Assembly: GCA_013139875.1 (NCBI GenBank)
Contig: WSZY01000184.1
Coordinates: 1-6,628 of the forward strand
DNA: 6,628 nt
Reading direction: 5' to 3'
DNA from: Mariprofundaceae bacterium
GTDB taxonomy: Bacteria; Pseudomonadota; Zetaproteobacteria; Mariprofundales; Mariprofundaceae
Numbering within the stretch: position 1 is the stretch's first letter; each line of letters starts with the position of its first letter. The notes under the pieces were generated by a model that saw only the letters and a list, made by a program, of their open reading frames with translations, had not been told where the DNA came from and made no database searches. The position numbers were made by a program, and so were the translations under genes. Below, one piece after another: positions 1-6,442 of the stretch.

Positions 1-13
1 AAAGGAGAACGTA

Positions 14-307
14 ATGAAAAACAGCTTAATAATCCTAGCTGCACTCGCCGTTATGGGCATGACGGGCACTCCGGCCATCGCATCCGATGCACCGGATGGT
101 GCAAAGATTTTCAAGAAAAAATGCGGCATGTGCCATAAAATTGATAAGAAAAAAGTCGGCCCTGCGGTCAAGGCTATGAATCAGGATGCTGAAATGCTAC
201 GTTCCGTTATCGTAAACGGTAAAAAAATGATGCCGAAATATTCCGGGAAACTGTCAGCCGAAGAGATTGATGCTGTTGTGACATACATAAAAGAGCAGCA
301 GAAGTAA
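14..307 (+). CDS. Small secreted monoheme cytochrome c
   Basis: A 97-residue class I-type c cytochrome, expected in the periplasm as a single-electron carrier. Residues 1-23 form a signal peptide with a Lys near the N-terminus, a hydrophobic core and a likely cut after Ala23 (AIA/SD). The single heme motif is CGMCH at residues 37-41 (Cys37, Cys40, proximal His41). Met73 in the 'KKMMPKY' segment is the likely distal ligand, and the C-terminal helix ends in 'VVTYIKEQQK', usual for this fold. The mature protein is about 74 residues and Lys-rich, near the lower size limit of the family. The start is supported by AGGAG at 3-7 with good spacing. The triheme cytochrome gene follows after 42 nt and is probably cotranscribed. 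The redox partner cannot be read from the sequence. Confidence 0.93.
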   Translation: MKNSLIILAALAVMGMTGTPAIASDAPDGAKIFKKKCGMCHKIDKKKVGPAVKAMNQDAEMLRSVIVNGKKMMPKYSGKLSAEEIDAVVTYIKEQQK

Positions 308-349
308 TTCATACTTCTCTGGTCTATTGTTAAAAGCCCTGGAGGAAGC

Positions 350-1174
350 ATGCTAAGAACCTTTTTTATAATCGCCGCCTTGATGTCTCTCATGGCAGGA
401 ACCGCTCAAGCCAGCGATCTGCCTGATGGTAAGGCACTCTTTTCTGAAAATTGTGCAACCTGTCATGGTGCCGATGGAACAGTCAGTAACTACGGCAAAA
501 AGCTGGAGCCTTTTCCAGCCCGGAACCTGAGAGCTCTCGCACCTTATGTGGGCTATGACGAGATCCGTCGCATTGTCACCCATGGTACCCATAGAACCAA
601 AATGAAGGCGACAAAGTACGTACTTGATCCGCTCGAAATCGAGGCAGTGATTGATTATATTAAAACGTTCACTTACAAGCCGAACATGGCCAATGGTCAG
701 CAGCGGTTTAAAGAGGTGTGCGCTTCCTGCCACGGCAACGACGGTCGTGCCCAGACAGGTGTAGGTGCCAAGAACCTTGTCTACAGCAAACTCTCACTCG
801 AAGAGAAGGTTCACACCATCCGCTACGGCCGCTCGGGCACGTTGATGACAGCCAAGCGTCACCAGATGAGCAACACCGATATTGCCGACATCGCCAACTA
901 TGTTGATTTGCTGAAACGTGGTGGAAACGCAAAGGTTGGCGGCAAGCTCTATGCCAGGAACTGCAAATCCTGCCATGCGACTCCATCTGATATTCACATC
1001 ATTGGAAACGCAGCAGTCAGACACAAAAAGATATCTGACATAAGTGACCACATGCTCGACCTGCGCATCCGCCATGGACGGCATGTTGACCGTGAGGGCC
1101 GTGACGCCATCAAGAAGCTCTCATCCGATGATGTTCAGGATATCATCAGTTACTTAAGGAAAAGTACTAAGTGA
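350..1174 (+). CDS. Triheme c-type cytochrome (three cytochrome c domains)
   Basis: A 274-residue exported protein made of three consecutive cytochrome c domains. The signal peptide is about residues 1-21 (TAQA/SD). The heme motifs are CATCH (35-39), CASCH (124-128) and CKSCH (205-209). Domains 1 and 2 each have a Met six residues after a conserved Gly (Gly79-Met85 and Gly160-Met166), a plausible distal ligand. In domain 3 the matching position after Gly243 is Glu249, and the nearby His242 or His245 may ligate instead. Each domain ends in a helix of the 'I..YI/YV/YL' type. The start is backed by GGAGG at 341-345. The protein ends in a 4-nt overlap with hemN, so the two are probably one transcript. 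It is likely periplasmic electron transfer; domains 1 and 2 resemble cbb3-CcoP-type heme domains, but there is no membrane anchor besides the signal peptide. The specific pathway is unknown. Confidence 0.9.
   Translation: MLRTFFIIAALMSLMAGTAQASDLPDGKALFSENCATCHGADGTVSNYGKKLEPFPARNLRALAPYVGYDEIRRIVTHGTHRTKMKATKYVLDPLEIEAVIDYIKTFTYKPNMANGQQRFKEVCASCHGNDGRAQTGVGAKNLVYSKLSLEEKVHTIRYGRSGTLMTAKRHQMSNTDIADIANYVDLLKRGGNAKVGGKLYARNCKSCHATPSDIHIIGNAAVRHKKISDISDHMLDLRIRHGRHVDREGRDAIKKLSSDDVQDIISYLRKSTK
1156..1160 (+). promoter_or_regulatory. Shine-Dalgarno site for hemN GTG start
   Basis: AAGGA lies 10 nt upstream of the GTG at 1171, inside the 3' end of the triheme cytochrome gene. It supports the GTG start. 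An in-frame TAA at 1168-1170 sits immediately before that GTG, so no start further upstream is possible. Confidence 0.55.
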
Positions 1175-2595
1175 CCGATTCAAGCAACGGCAGCCTCCTC
1201 TCTTCCGGAGCGGGGGCTGCTTCTCTTTTTAACCTTGATCTGATCAGGAAATATGATCAGGCAGGCCCCCGTTACACCTCTTACCCAACAGCACCCATGT
1301 TTCATGCAGGCATTAACGGAGAAACCTATGCCGAAACACTGAATGCAGCTGGCAGAGTGGATGGACCACTGTCACTCTATATCCACATCCCCTTCTGCAA
1401 TACGATCTGCTACTACTGCGGCTGTAACAAGATTGTTACCAAACAGTACGAGCGTGCTGAGCCATACCTGCAACTGCTTCTGAAAGAGATTGATCTGGTT
1501 GCTGAGCATATCGGCAAATCCAGACCTGTGACCCAGCTGCACTTTGGTGGTGGCACACCCACATTCCTCAATGAGGATCAGTTGCGCCGACTCATGGCTC
1601 ATCTACATGATCAATTCACTTTTGTTTCTGATGAAGAGGGTGAATACGGTATTGAGATGGATCCGCGCGAATGCTCTGAGAAGACCGTCAGAGTGCTTCG
1701 TGAGACCGGCTTCAACCGTATGTCGATGGGTGTCCAGGATTTTGATCCTGACGTACAGAAGGCTGTGAACCGCATCCAATCCAAAGAGGAGACACTGCGT
1801 GTCCTGGAAGAGGCGCGTGCTTACGGTTTTAAATCGATGAATATTGACCTGATGTATGGTCTGCCGCTACAGAGTGTGGAGACATTCGACAGAACACTCT
1901 CCACCATTATCGACTTCTCTCCGGACCGTATTGCACTTTTCAACTACGCCCATCTGCCGCACATGTTCATGCCGCAACGTCGAATCAATGAGGAAGAGCT
2001 TCCATCACCGCAGCAGAAGCTCGATATTCTTGAGCACAGCATCAAGCGGCTGCTTGATGCCGGGTATAAATTTATCGGTATGGACCACTTCGGCAAGCCG
2101 GATGATGAACTGACCATCGCTCAGAGTGAGGGTAAGCTCTACCGTAACTTTCAGGGCTATTCGACGCACTCTGACTGTGACCTGATCGGCATTGGGCTCA
2201 CATCAATCGGCTACGTAGGGGGAAGCTTCTTCCAGAATGCCAAAGAGATGGACACTTACAGTGAAACGATCAGTGCCGGTAAGTTTTCTGTATTCAGGGG
2301 TTACACACTGACTGAAGAGGATCATCTTCGCCGTCATGTCATCATGCGACTGATGTGTGATTTCTCGCTTGATTTCAACGCTGTTGAGAAGCTTTTTGAT
2401 ATCAATTTCAAAGTCCACTTTTCCGATGCTCTGGAAGACCTGAAGCCGATGCAGAAAGATGGCCTTGTTGCACTGCAGGAGAACCGTCTTGATGTACTGC
2501 CGGCAGGCCGGATGCTGATCCGTAACATAGCCATGCTTTTCGATGAACACCTGCGCAAGAAGCAGGAAGAGGTTCGTTACTCAAAGGTGATCTAA
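1171..2595 (+). CDS. hemN: Oxygen-independent coproporphyrinogen III dehydrogenase
   Basis: A cytoplasmic radical SAM enzyme that oxidatively decarboxylates two propionates of coproporphyrinogen III to give protoporphyrinogen IX without O2. The CX3CX2CXC cluster motif is at Cys76, Cys80, Cys83 and Cys85, preceded by Tyr70 in 'LYIHIPFC'. GGGTP at 126-130 belongs to the SAM site. True HemN marks rather than HemW marks are present: 'GPRYTSYPTA' near residues 32-41, 'FNYAHLP' 257-263, 'LPSPQQKLDIL' 277-287, 'GMDHF.KPDDEL' 303-314, and the C-terminal 'RNIAM.FD' 451-458. The length of 474 is close to E. coli HemN (457), with a Ser/Gly/Ala-rich extension of roughly 14 residues at the N-terminus. The GTG start is forced by an in-frame stop directly upstream, and the next in-frame Met falls after the conserved N-terminal motif. 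The GTGA overlap with the triheme cytochrome gene suggests translational coupling of heme supply to cytochrome production. Confidence 0.97.
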   Translation: MTDSSNGSLLSSGAGAASLFNLDLIRKYDQAGPRYTSYPTAPMFHAGINGETYAETLNAAGRVDGPLSLYIHIPFCNTICYYCGCNKIVTKQYERAEPYLQLLLKEIDLVAEHIGKSRPVTQLHFGGGTPTFLNEDQLRRLMAHLHDQFTFVSDEEGEYGIEMDPRECSEKTVRVLRETGFNRMSMGVQDFDPDVQKAVNRIQSKEETLRVLEEARAYGFKSMNIDLMYGLPLQSVETFDRTLSTIIDFSPDRIALFNYAHLPHMFMPQRRINEEELPSPQQKLDILEHSIKRLLDAGYKFIGMDHFGKPDDELTIAQSEGKLYRNFQGYSTHSDCDLIGIGLTSIGYVGGSFFQNAKEMDTYSETISAGKFSVFRGYTLTEEDHLRRHVIMRLMCDFSLDFNAVEKLFDINFKVHFSDALEDLKPMQKDGLVALQENRLDVLPAGRMLIRNIAMLFDEHLRKKQEEVRYSKVI

Positions 2596-2634
2596 TCAAC
2601 ATCTATGATGACGACCACTGCAATATATGCAGAC

Positions 2635-2648
2635 TCCGGTTGACCGGA
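2635..2648 (+). repeat. Short inverted repeat between hemN and the JAMM gene
   Basis: TCCGG-TTGA-CCGGA gives a 5-bp GC-rich stem with a 4-nt loop, 40 nt after the hemN stop. No T tract follows on either side, so it is a weak candidate for a transcription terminator. It could mark the boundary between the two gene blocks or be an mRNA 3'-end structure. Confidence 0.35.
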
Positions 2649-2669
2649 CAACACCTCCAGAAACATAAA
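2640..2669 (+). promoter_or_regulatory. Possible sigma70-type promoter for the JAMM-TPR-lolB-ispE block
   Basis: TTGACC at 2640-2645 matches five of six bases of the -35 consensus. CATAAA at 2664-2669 matches four of six bases of the -10 consensus, with an 18-nt spacer. Initiation would fall near 2676, leaving a leader of about 34 nt before the ATG at 2710. This is the only sizeable gap inside the gene-bearing part of the window, so a promoter here is reasonable, but the match is modest and overlaps the inverted repeat. Confidence 0.25.
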
Positions 2670-2709
2670 ACTTTGATATCACCGGCAAGCAGAGAGAGGA
2701 TAGCCACCC

Positions 2710-3201
2710 ATGCACGAGCCTGAACGGTTTAAGAGCCCTGAATACCTTGCAGTACTGGATGAGGTCGGCACTCCGGAAGCGTGCCACGTCTCTCCATCTG
2801 CCCTGAATGCCATGCAGGAGGCTGCCAAAAAAGATTATCCCCTTGAAACCTGTGGGCTGTTGATCGGAACCGTCAACAATGGCTGGCAGGTTGATGAAGC
2901 ACGCCAGATCGAAAACCTCAACAAAGAGCGTGCAGCTGACCGTTTTCAACTCGACCCGGCCGGATACCGGAATGTTGACCGCGAACTGCGTGGAACTGCC
3001 CGCGAGATCATCGGCGTATTCCACTCTCACCCTGATTGCCCTGCCAAACCCTCTCCAACCGACCTGGAGAGTGCATGGGAGGGTTTTGTCTATCCGATTA
3101 TCAGCATCTACAATGGAGAAGTTGCCGACATCCTTTGCTGGACTCTGAATGAGGATGGCAGCAGATTTCAGTCACTATCAGTCAAACATTCTCAAAAATG
3201 A
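2710..3201 (+). CDS. JAMM/MPN-domain zinc metallopeptidase (M67 family, Mec-like)
   Basis: A 163-residue protein carrying a complete JAMM zinc-hydrolase signature: Glu46 in 'PLETCGLLIG', then His105-Ser-His107, Ser115 and Asp118, matching the HxHx7SxxD spacing exactly. Bacterial members of this group (for example the CysO-specific Mec peptidase) cleave isopeptide or peptide bonds, often next to ubiquitin-like sulfur carriers. No ThiS/MoaD/CysO-like gene is present in this window. No signal peptide is seen, so it is probably cytoplasmic. About 25 residues precede the JAMM domain, which begins near 'HVSPSALNAM'; no later Met could serve as a start without cutting the domain. AGGA at 2697-2700 lies 9 nt before the ATG. 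It ends in an ATGA overlap with the TPR lipoprotein gene. The fold is secure; the substrate is unknown. Confidence 0.88.
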   Translation: MHEPERFKSPEYLAVLDEVGTPEACHVSPSALNAMQEAAKKDYPLETCGLLIGTVNNGWQVDEARQIENLNKERAADRFQLDPAGYRNVDRELRGTAREIIGVFHSHPDCPAKPSPTDLESAWEGFVYPIISIYNGEVADILCWTLNEDGSRFQSLSVKHSQK

Positions 3202-4919
3202 TTTATAACAGCCTGCTACTAACGCTCCTCTGCATCACACTCACTGCCTGTACAACAGCCGGGAAAGTTACCCCTGCCCAAAAGAGCAGCACTGAAGCCC
3301 CTTCCTCACTCAGCCAGATGAGTGACGACTTTCTCTATCTGGCTGCACAGGATGCACTCCGCCACGGTCAGCAGGAGCTTGCTATCCAGTTCCTTACCCC
3401 TCTGGTGGAAAAGCAACCACAAGAGAGAGTGCCACGGCTGCAGCTTGCCGAACTGCTTTTGCGTACAAACCGGGTTGAGCAGGCAGCCATTCATATCAAT
3501 GCCGTGCTGGGAGAGAGCAAGGCAGTGAGCGCCACAAATGCAGAGCAGGCCTACCCTTTTATTCTTCAAGCCAGAGTCATGGCCATCTCAGGAGAGACTG
3601 ATGAGGCTCTCAACATCCTCTCTACGCTGTTGACCACACAGCCTGAACTGACCAGTGCCCGAATGATTCACATCACGCTTCTGACCGGGCTTAAACGTCT
3701 GGACGAAGCTCATCTCTCCATCAATGAAGCTATTCACAGCAACGAGGTATCGGAGATAAGGAAGATTCAAGCCGATCTCTTTATACATCAGAATCGTACT
3801 GACGATGCCATCAAAGCCCTCGAAGCAATGCAGAAACTTGATGTCGAGGACGAAACACCCCTGCTGCTTCTCCACCAGATTGCACTTCAGCAAGGCAACA
3901 CCGCACGAGCCGAACAACTGCTCAGGAACTACATTGAAACAAATCCCCAGGCTATTCTTGCACGCAATGCACTCGGGCGCTTTCTTCTGCAGTCAGGGCG
4001 TACAAGGGAAGCCATCACCATCTATCAGGGCCTTGTTCGGGATACCGGAGGTAACAGAGAGGCACTTTCAGCACTTGGCCTGCTCTACTACCAGCTTAAG
4101 GATTATGAGAATGCTGCCAGCCAGTTTCAGAAAGTTCTGAAAAACAGCCCGGATGATCAGTCACGTTTCTACCTGGCTGCCTGCCTGGAAGCGCTGGAAC
4201 GCGGGGATGAGGCGGAAAAACTCTACAAACAGGTTGGTAAGAGAAGCCCGGCTTATGTAGATGCACAACTCCGTCTTTCCGGCATGGAGTTTATGGCAGA
4301 AAACAGTGCTGCCGCTGAAAAACGGGTAAAGGCAATTATCTCCGATTTTGGCAATTCAGCTGATGCCTATATGTTGCTCTCCAACATCTATTTCAATCAG
4401 CAGGAATATCGTAAACTTCTAACAGAGACTGAAGCGGCGCTGTCACTCTCCAACCTCCCGGCGAGACTTCTTTTTAACCGGGCAGTCGCCCATGAACATT
4501 TTAAAGAGTATGAAGAGGTTGAGAGCAGCCTGAAGAGGCTTCTCACAATAGATCCGAAAAATTCAGAAGGTCTCAATTTTCTTGGCTACATCTATGCAGA
4601 GCAGAAGATCAACCTCCATGAGGCTGAGGCGTTGATTCGCAGAGCATTGAACGAAAAGCCGGATGATGGCTATTACCTCGATTCACTGGCATGGGTCTAT
4701 TACCAGCGTGGAGAGTATGACAGGGCCATCGAAACCCAGGTCAAAGCCATCAGCCAGATCTCTGACGACCCCGTCATGCATGAACATATGGGTGATATGC
4801 TCTGGAAAAAAGATGACAAATCCAAGGCTCGTGACAGCTGGCAAAAGGCACTGGAACTGAAGCATGATAACCCCGGGCTTATAAAGAGAAAAATTGCTGA
4901 GGGCCTGAACGGAGAATGA
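3198..4919 (+). CDS. TPR-repeat lipoprotein
   Basis: A 573-residue protein with a lipoprotein signal: a hydrophobic stretch of residues 5-17 and lipobox LTAC with the lipidated Cys18. Thr19 at +2 is not Asp, so outer-membrane sorting is expected. From about residue 45 to the end it is a helical solenoid of roughly 10-14 tetratricopeptide repeats, clearest at about 253-286, 287-320, 422-453, 455-488, 489-522 and 523-556. The C-terminal part ('LNFLGYIYAEQ', 'PDDGYYLDSLAWVYY', 'HEHMGDMLW') matches the conserved end of proteobacterial TPR proteins often found before lolB and ispE. It is probably a periplasm-facing scaffold on the outer membrane, with unknown partners. There is no clear Shine-Dalgarno site; the ATG overlaps the JAMM gene stop (ATGA), so translation is probably coupled. 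Being a lipoprotein, it would itself be a client of the Lol route of the next gene. Confidence 0.88.
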   Translation: MIYNSLLLTLLCITLTACTTAGKVTPAQKSSTEAPSSLSQMSDDFLYLAAQDALRHGQQELAIQFLTPLVEKQPQERVPRLQLAELLLRTNRVEQAAIHINAVLGESKAVSATNAEQAYPFILQARVMAISGETDEALNILSTLLTTQPELTSARMIHITLLTGLKRLDEAHLSINEAIHSNEVSEIRKIQADLFIHQNRTDDAIKALEAMQKLDVEDETPLLLLHQIALQQGNTARAEQLLRNYIETNPQAILARNALGRFLLQSGRTREAITIYQGLVRDTGGNREALSALGLLYYQLKDYENAASQFQKVLKNSPDDQSRFYLAACLEALERGDEAEKLYKQVGKRSPAYVDAQLRLSGMEFMAENSAAAEKRVKAIISDFGNSADAYMLLSNIYFNQQEYRKLLTETEAALSLSNLPARLLFNRAVAHEHFKEYEEVESSLKRLLTIDPKNSEGLNFLGYIYAEQKINLHEAEALIRRALNEKPDDGYYLDSLAWVYYQRGEYDRAIETQVKAISQISDDPVMHEHMGDMLWKKDDKSKARDSWQKALELKHDNPGLIKRKIAEGLNGE

Positions 4920-5440
4920 GAATTCCAGCAGCTGTTGGGGCGATTCTGCTTACACTCCTGATGAGTGCATGCGCAACCATTGAGCAGCATGAAACCGTTT
5001 CATCAATCGGCCCCTACCAGAATTTCACAGGCAGACTGATTGTCATTGAGCCCAGGCGCCGGTGGCAGGCCATAATCCACTGGGATGGCCAGCCCGAGAG
5101 AGGTCAGGTTCGACTAACCCATGCAGCCAGTAACCGTATTGTTCTGATCTCCTGGGAAGGTGAGCAGATACATATGAGAGATAATCAAAGCCCTGTTGAG
5201 GGCTGGAAGCTCATTGATAACAGGCAACTCCGGTCTATGGGAATAATTCTTCCACCACAGCAGCTGGCCATGATTCTTAACGGCAGGATTCCCCACACTC
5301 TTAAAGAACAGAAGCCCAATCTGTGGAGAGGAAAAATAGATGGAACCCTGCTGCTTCTTAAGTGGATTGATACACGCAAAAGGCTTGAGATTACCGATAT
5401 AACTCATGGCAGAGAAGCCATCCTGATGATTCAGCCATGA
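4916..5440 (+). CDS. lolB: Outer-membrane lipoprotein receptor LolB (divergent, short)
   Basis: A 174-residue lipoprotein with a signal peptide ending in lipobox MSAC (lipidated Cys19; Ala at +2, so outer membrane). After Cys19 the sequence follows the LolB pattern weakly: 'FTGRLIV' near 37-43, a 'W...I.W' strand pair, 'RIVLISWEGEQI' in the middle, 'LPPQQLAMILNGRIP' resembling the LolB 'LP...L..WL.G.P' segment, and a closing 'RKRLEITDI' strand. LolB accepts lipoproteins from LolA and inserts them in the outer membrane. E. coli LolB is 207 residues, so this one is short. Placement between a TPR gene and ispE is the classic lolB position and carries much of the assignment. GGAG at 4911-4914 is only 1 nt from the ATG, so coupling through the ATGA overlap probably matters more. 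A different LolB-fold lipoprotein is the main alternative. Confidence 0.75.
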   Translation: MRIPAAVGAILLTLLMSACATIEQHETVSSIGPYQNFTGRLIVIEPRRRWQAIIHWDGQPERGQVRLTHAASNRIVLISWEGEQIHMRDNQSPVEGWKLIDNRQLRSMGIILPPQQLAMILNGRIPHTLKEQKPNLWRGKIDGTLLLLKWIDTRKRLEITDITHGREAILMIQP

Positions 5441-6324
5441 AACTTTCTGCTCCGGCAAAGGTTAACCTGCATCTGAAGGTGACCGCCACACTTGCGAACG
5501 GCTATCATGAACTGGATACCAGTTTTGCCTATGTCGATGTTGCTGATGAGCTCATCATATCTCCGGCCGATGAACTGAACGTAACATGTTCCAAACCCCA
5601 CCTGAATGGAGAGAAGAATCTGGTCTACAGAGTTCTGGATGCATTCCGCAAACAGCACGGTCTCTCTTCAGGACTCTCCATCCATATCGATAAGCATCTT
5701 CCCGACCAGGCAGGATTGGGTGGGGGCTCATCGGATGCCGCAACAGCCCTTATGGTCGCTAACAGGCACTGGAACGTGAAATGCTCCAAAGAGGAGTTGA
5801 TTAAGTTCGCCACGCCATTTGGTGCCGATATTCCGTGCTTTCTGTTTGAAAGAGCCAGCCTGGCTAGAGGTATAGGTGAGCAGCTCTCTGATTACCCCGG
5901 AGCACTACCCTCCGGCTCTCTTCTTCTTGCCTATCCCGGTATTGGCCTCTCCACCCCGGAAGTATTCAACTGCTACGACCGGCAGACAGACAGAGCTGCT
6001 GGATTGACCCATAATGATGCCGCCGATACCATCCGCGCCCGCTCTGAAGCTGCTCCCGGGGAACCTGCTATCGGTGACAATGATCTTGAAGTCTGTGCAT
6101 CTGCTCTCTCCACTGAGGTGGACGAACTTTTGAAGACGATGCGAAGAGTCTCGGACAGGGTATGGATGAGCGGAAGTGGATCGACATGTGTAGCCCTGTT
6201 TGAGAAGCGGCAACAGGCAGAGGCTGCAGCCAGCATGCTGTTGGATAGGGAGCTGGCTACCTGGACACATGTTGGAAGGCTGCTTAAGAAGCACCCGCTG
6301 GAAAGTATGAAAATTGGGGCGTAG
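5437..6324 (+). CDS. ispE: 4-diphosphocytidyl-2-C-methyl-D-erythritol kinase
   Basis: A 295-residue cytoplasmic GHMP kinase that phosphorylates the 2-hydroxyl of CDP-ME with ATP in the MEP isoprenoid pathway. Motif 1 'PAKVNLHL' (residues 6-13) includes Lys8, equivalent to E. coli Lys10. The ATP-binding loop 'GLGGGSSDAA' is at 93-102. 'FGADIP' (128-133) has Asp131, equivalent to catalytic E. coli Asp141. The third GHMP motif 'MSGSGSTC' is at 244-251. The length is close to the family (E. coli 283). An Ala/Asp/Arg-rich segment near 183-212 appears as a small insertion. The start overlaps the lolB stop (ATGA) and has no strong Shine-Dalgarno site. The last codons and TAG stop (6322-6324) lie inside the downstream tRNA-Gln gene, a 10-nt overlap. 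The C-terminus 'HPLESMKIGA' looks complete rather than read-through. Confidence 0.97.
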   Translation: MKLSAPAKVNLHLKVTATLANGYHELDTSFAYVDVADELIISPADELNVTCSKPHLNGEKNLVYRVLDAFRKQHGLSSGLSIHIDKHLPDQAGLGGGSSDAATALMVANRHWNVKCSKEELIKFATPFGADIPCFLFERASLARGIGEQLSDYPGALPSGSLLLAYPGIGLSTPEVFNCYDRQTDRAAGLTHNDAADTIRARSEAAPGEPAIGDNDLEVCASALSTEVDELLKTMRRVSDRVWMSGSGSTCVALFEKRQQAEAAASMLLDRELATWTHVGRLLKKHPLESMKIGA

Positions 6325-6389
6325 CCAAGCGGTAAGGCAGCGGGTTTTGATCCCGTCATGCGCAGGTTCGAATCCTGCCGCCCCAGCCA
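6315..6389 (+). tRNA. tRNA-Gln (anticodon TTG)
   Basis: A complete 75-nt tRNA. The acceptor stem TGGGGCG (6315-6321) pairs with CGCCCCA (6379-6385). The D arm is GCC-loop-GGC (6324-6338). The anticodon stem GCGGG/CCCGT closes the loop TTTTGAT, whose positions 34-36 read TTG. The T arm GCAGG-TTCGAAT-CCTGC spans 6362-6378. The discriminator is G (6386) and CCA is encoded (6387-6389). The weak U1-A72 pair, G2-C71, G3-C70 and G73 are known identity elements for glutaminyl-tRNA synthetase. The 5' end overlaps ispE by 10 nt, so the tRNA is presumably cut from the operon transcript or made from a promoter inside ispE. Confidence 0.98.
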
Positions 6390-6396
6390 GATTCGG

Positions 6397-6422
6397 TTTG
6401 ATGAAGAGAGTTCTTTATCAAA
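6397..6422 (+). repeat. Near-perfect 11-bp hairpin just after tRNA-Gln
   Basis: TTTGATGAAGA (6397-6407) pairs with TCTTTATCAAA (6412-6422) around the 4-nt loop GAGT, with one G-T wobble (6403/6416). It starts 7 nt after the tRNA CCA end. The stem is AT-rich and followed by TACGGG rather than a T tract, so it is not a standard intrinsic terminator. It could be a site for 3'-trailer processing or a barrier to exonucleases in the tRNA precursor. Confidence 0.6.
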
Positions 6423-6442
6423 TACGGGTGACAGGATGAGAG

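Noticed and set aside
308..349. Possible promoter or terminator between the two cytochrome genes
   Set aside because: TTCATA and TATTGT are badly spaced and there is no stable hairpin. The 42-nt gap is best read as an intra-operon spacer with a Shine-Dalgarno site at its end.
1171..2595. HemW (heme chaperone) instead of HemN
   Set aside because: The N-terminal GPRYTSYPTA, the CX3CX2CXC motif, the GMDHF.KPDDEL motif and the full C-terminal domain fit HemN. HemW is shorter and lacks them.
2596..3030. Minus-strand open frame of 144 codons opposite the JAMM gene
   Set aside because: The plus strand carries an intact JAMM signature over the same bases. The antisense product shows no recognisable domain, and no start signal was seen.
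5905..6359. Overlapping minus-strand frames opposite the 3' part of ispE
   Set aside because: They are shadows of a complete, motif-bearing ispE. Their starts run into the tRNA and no domain is visible.
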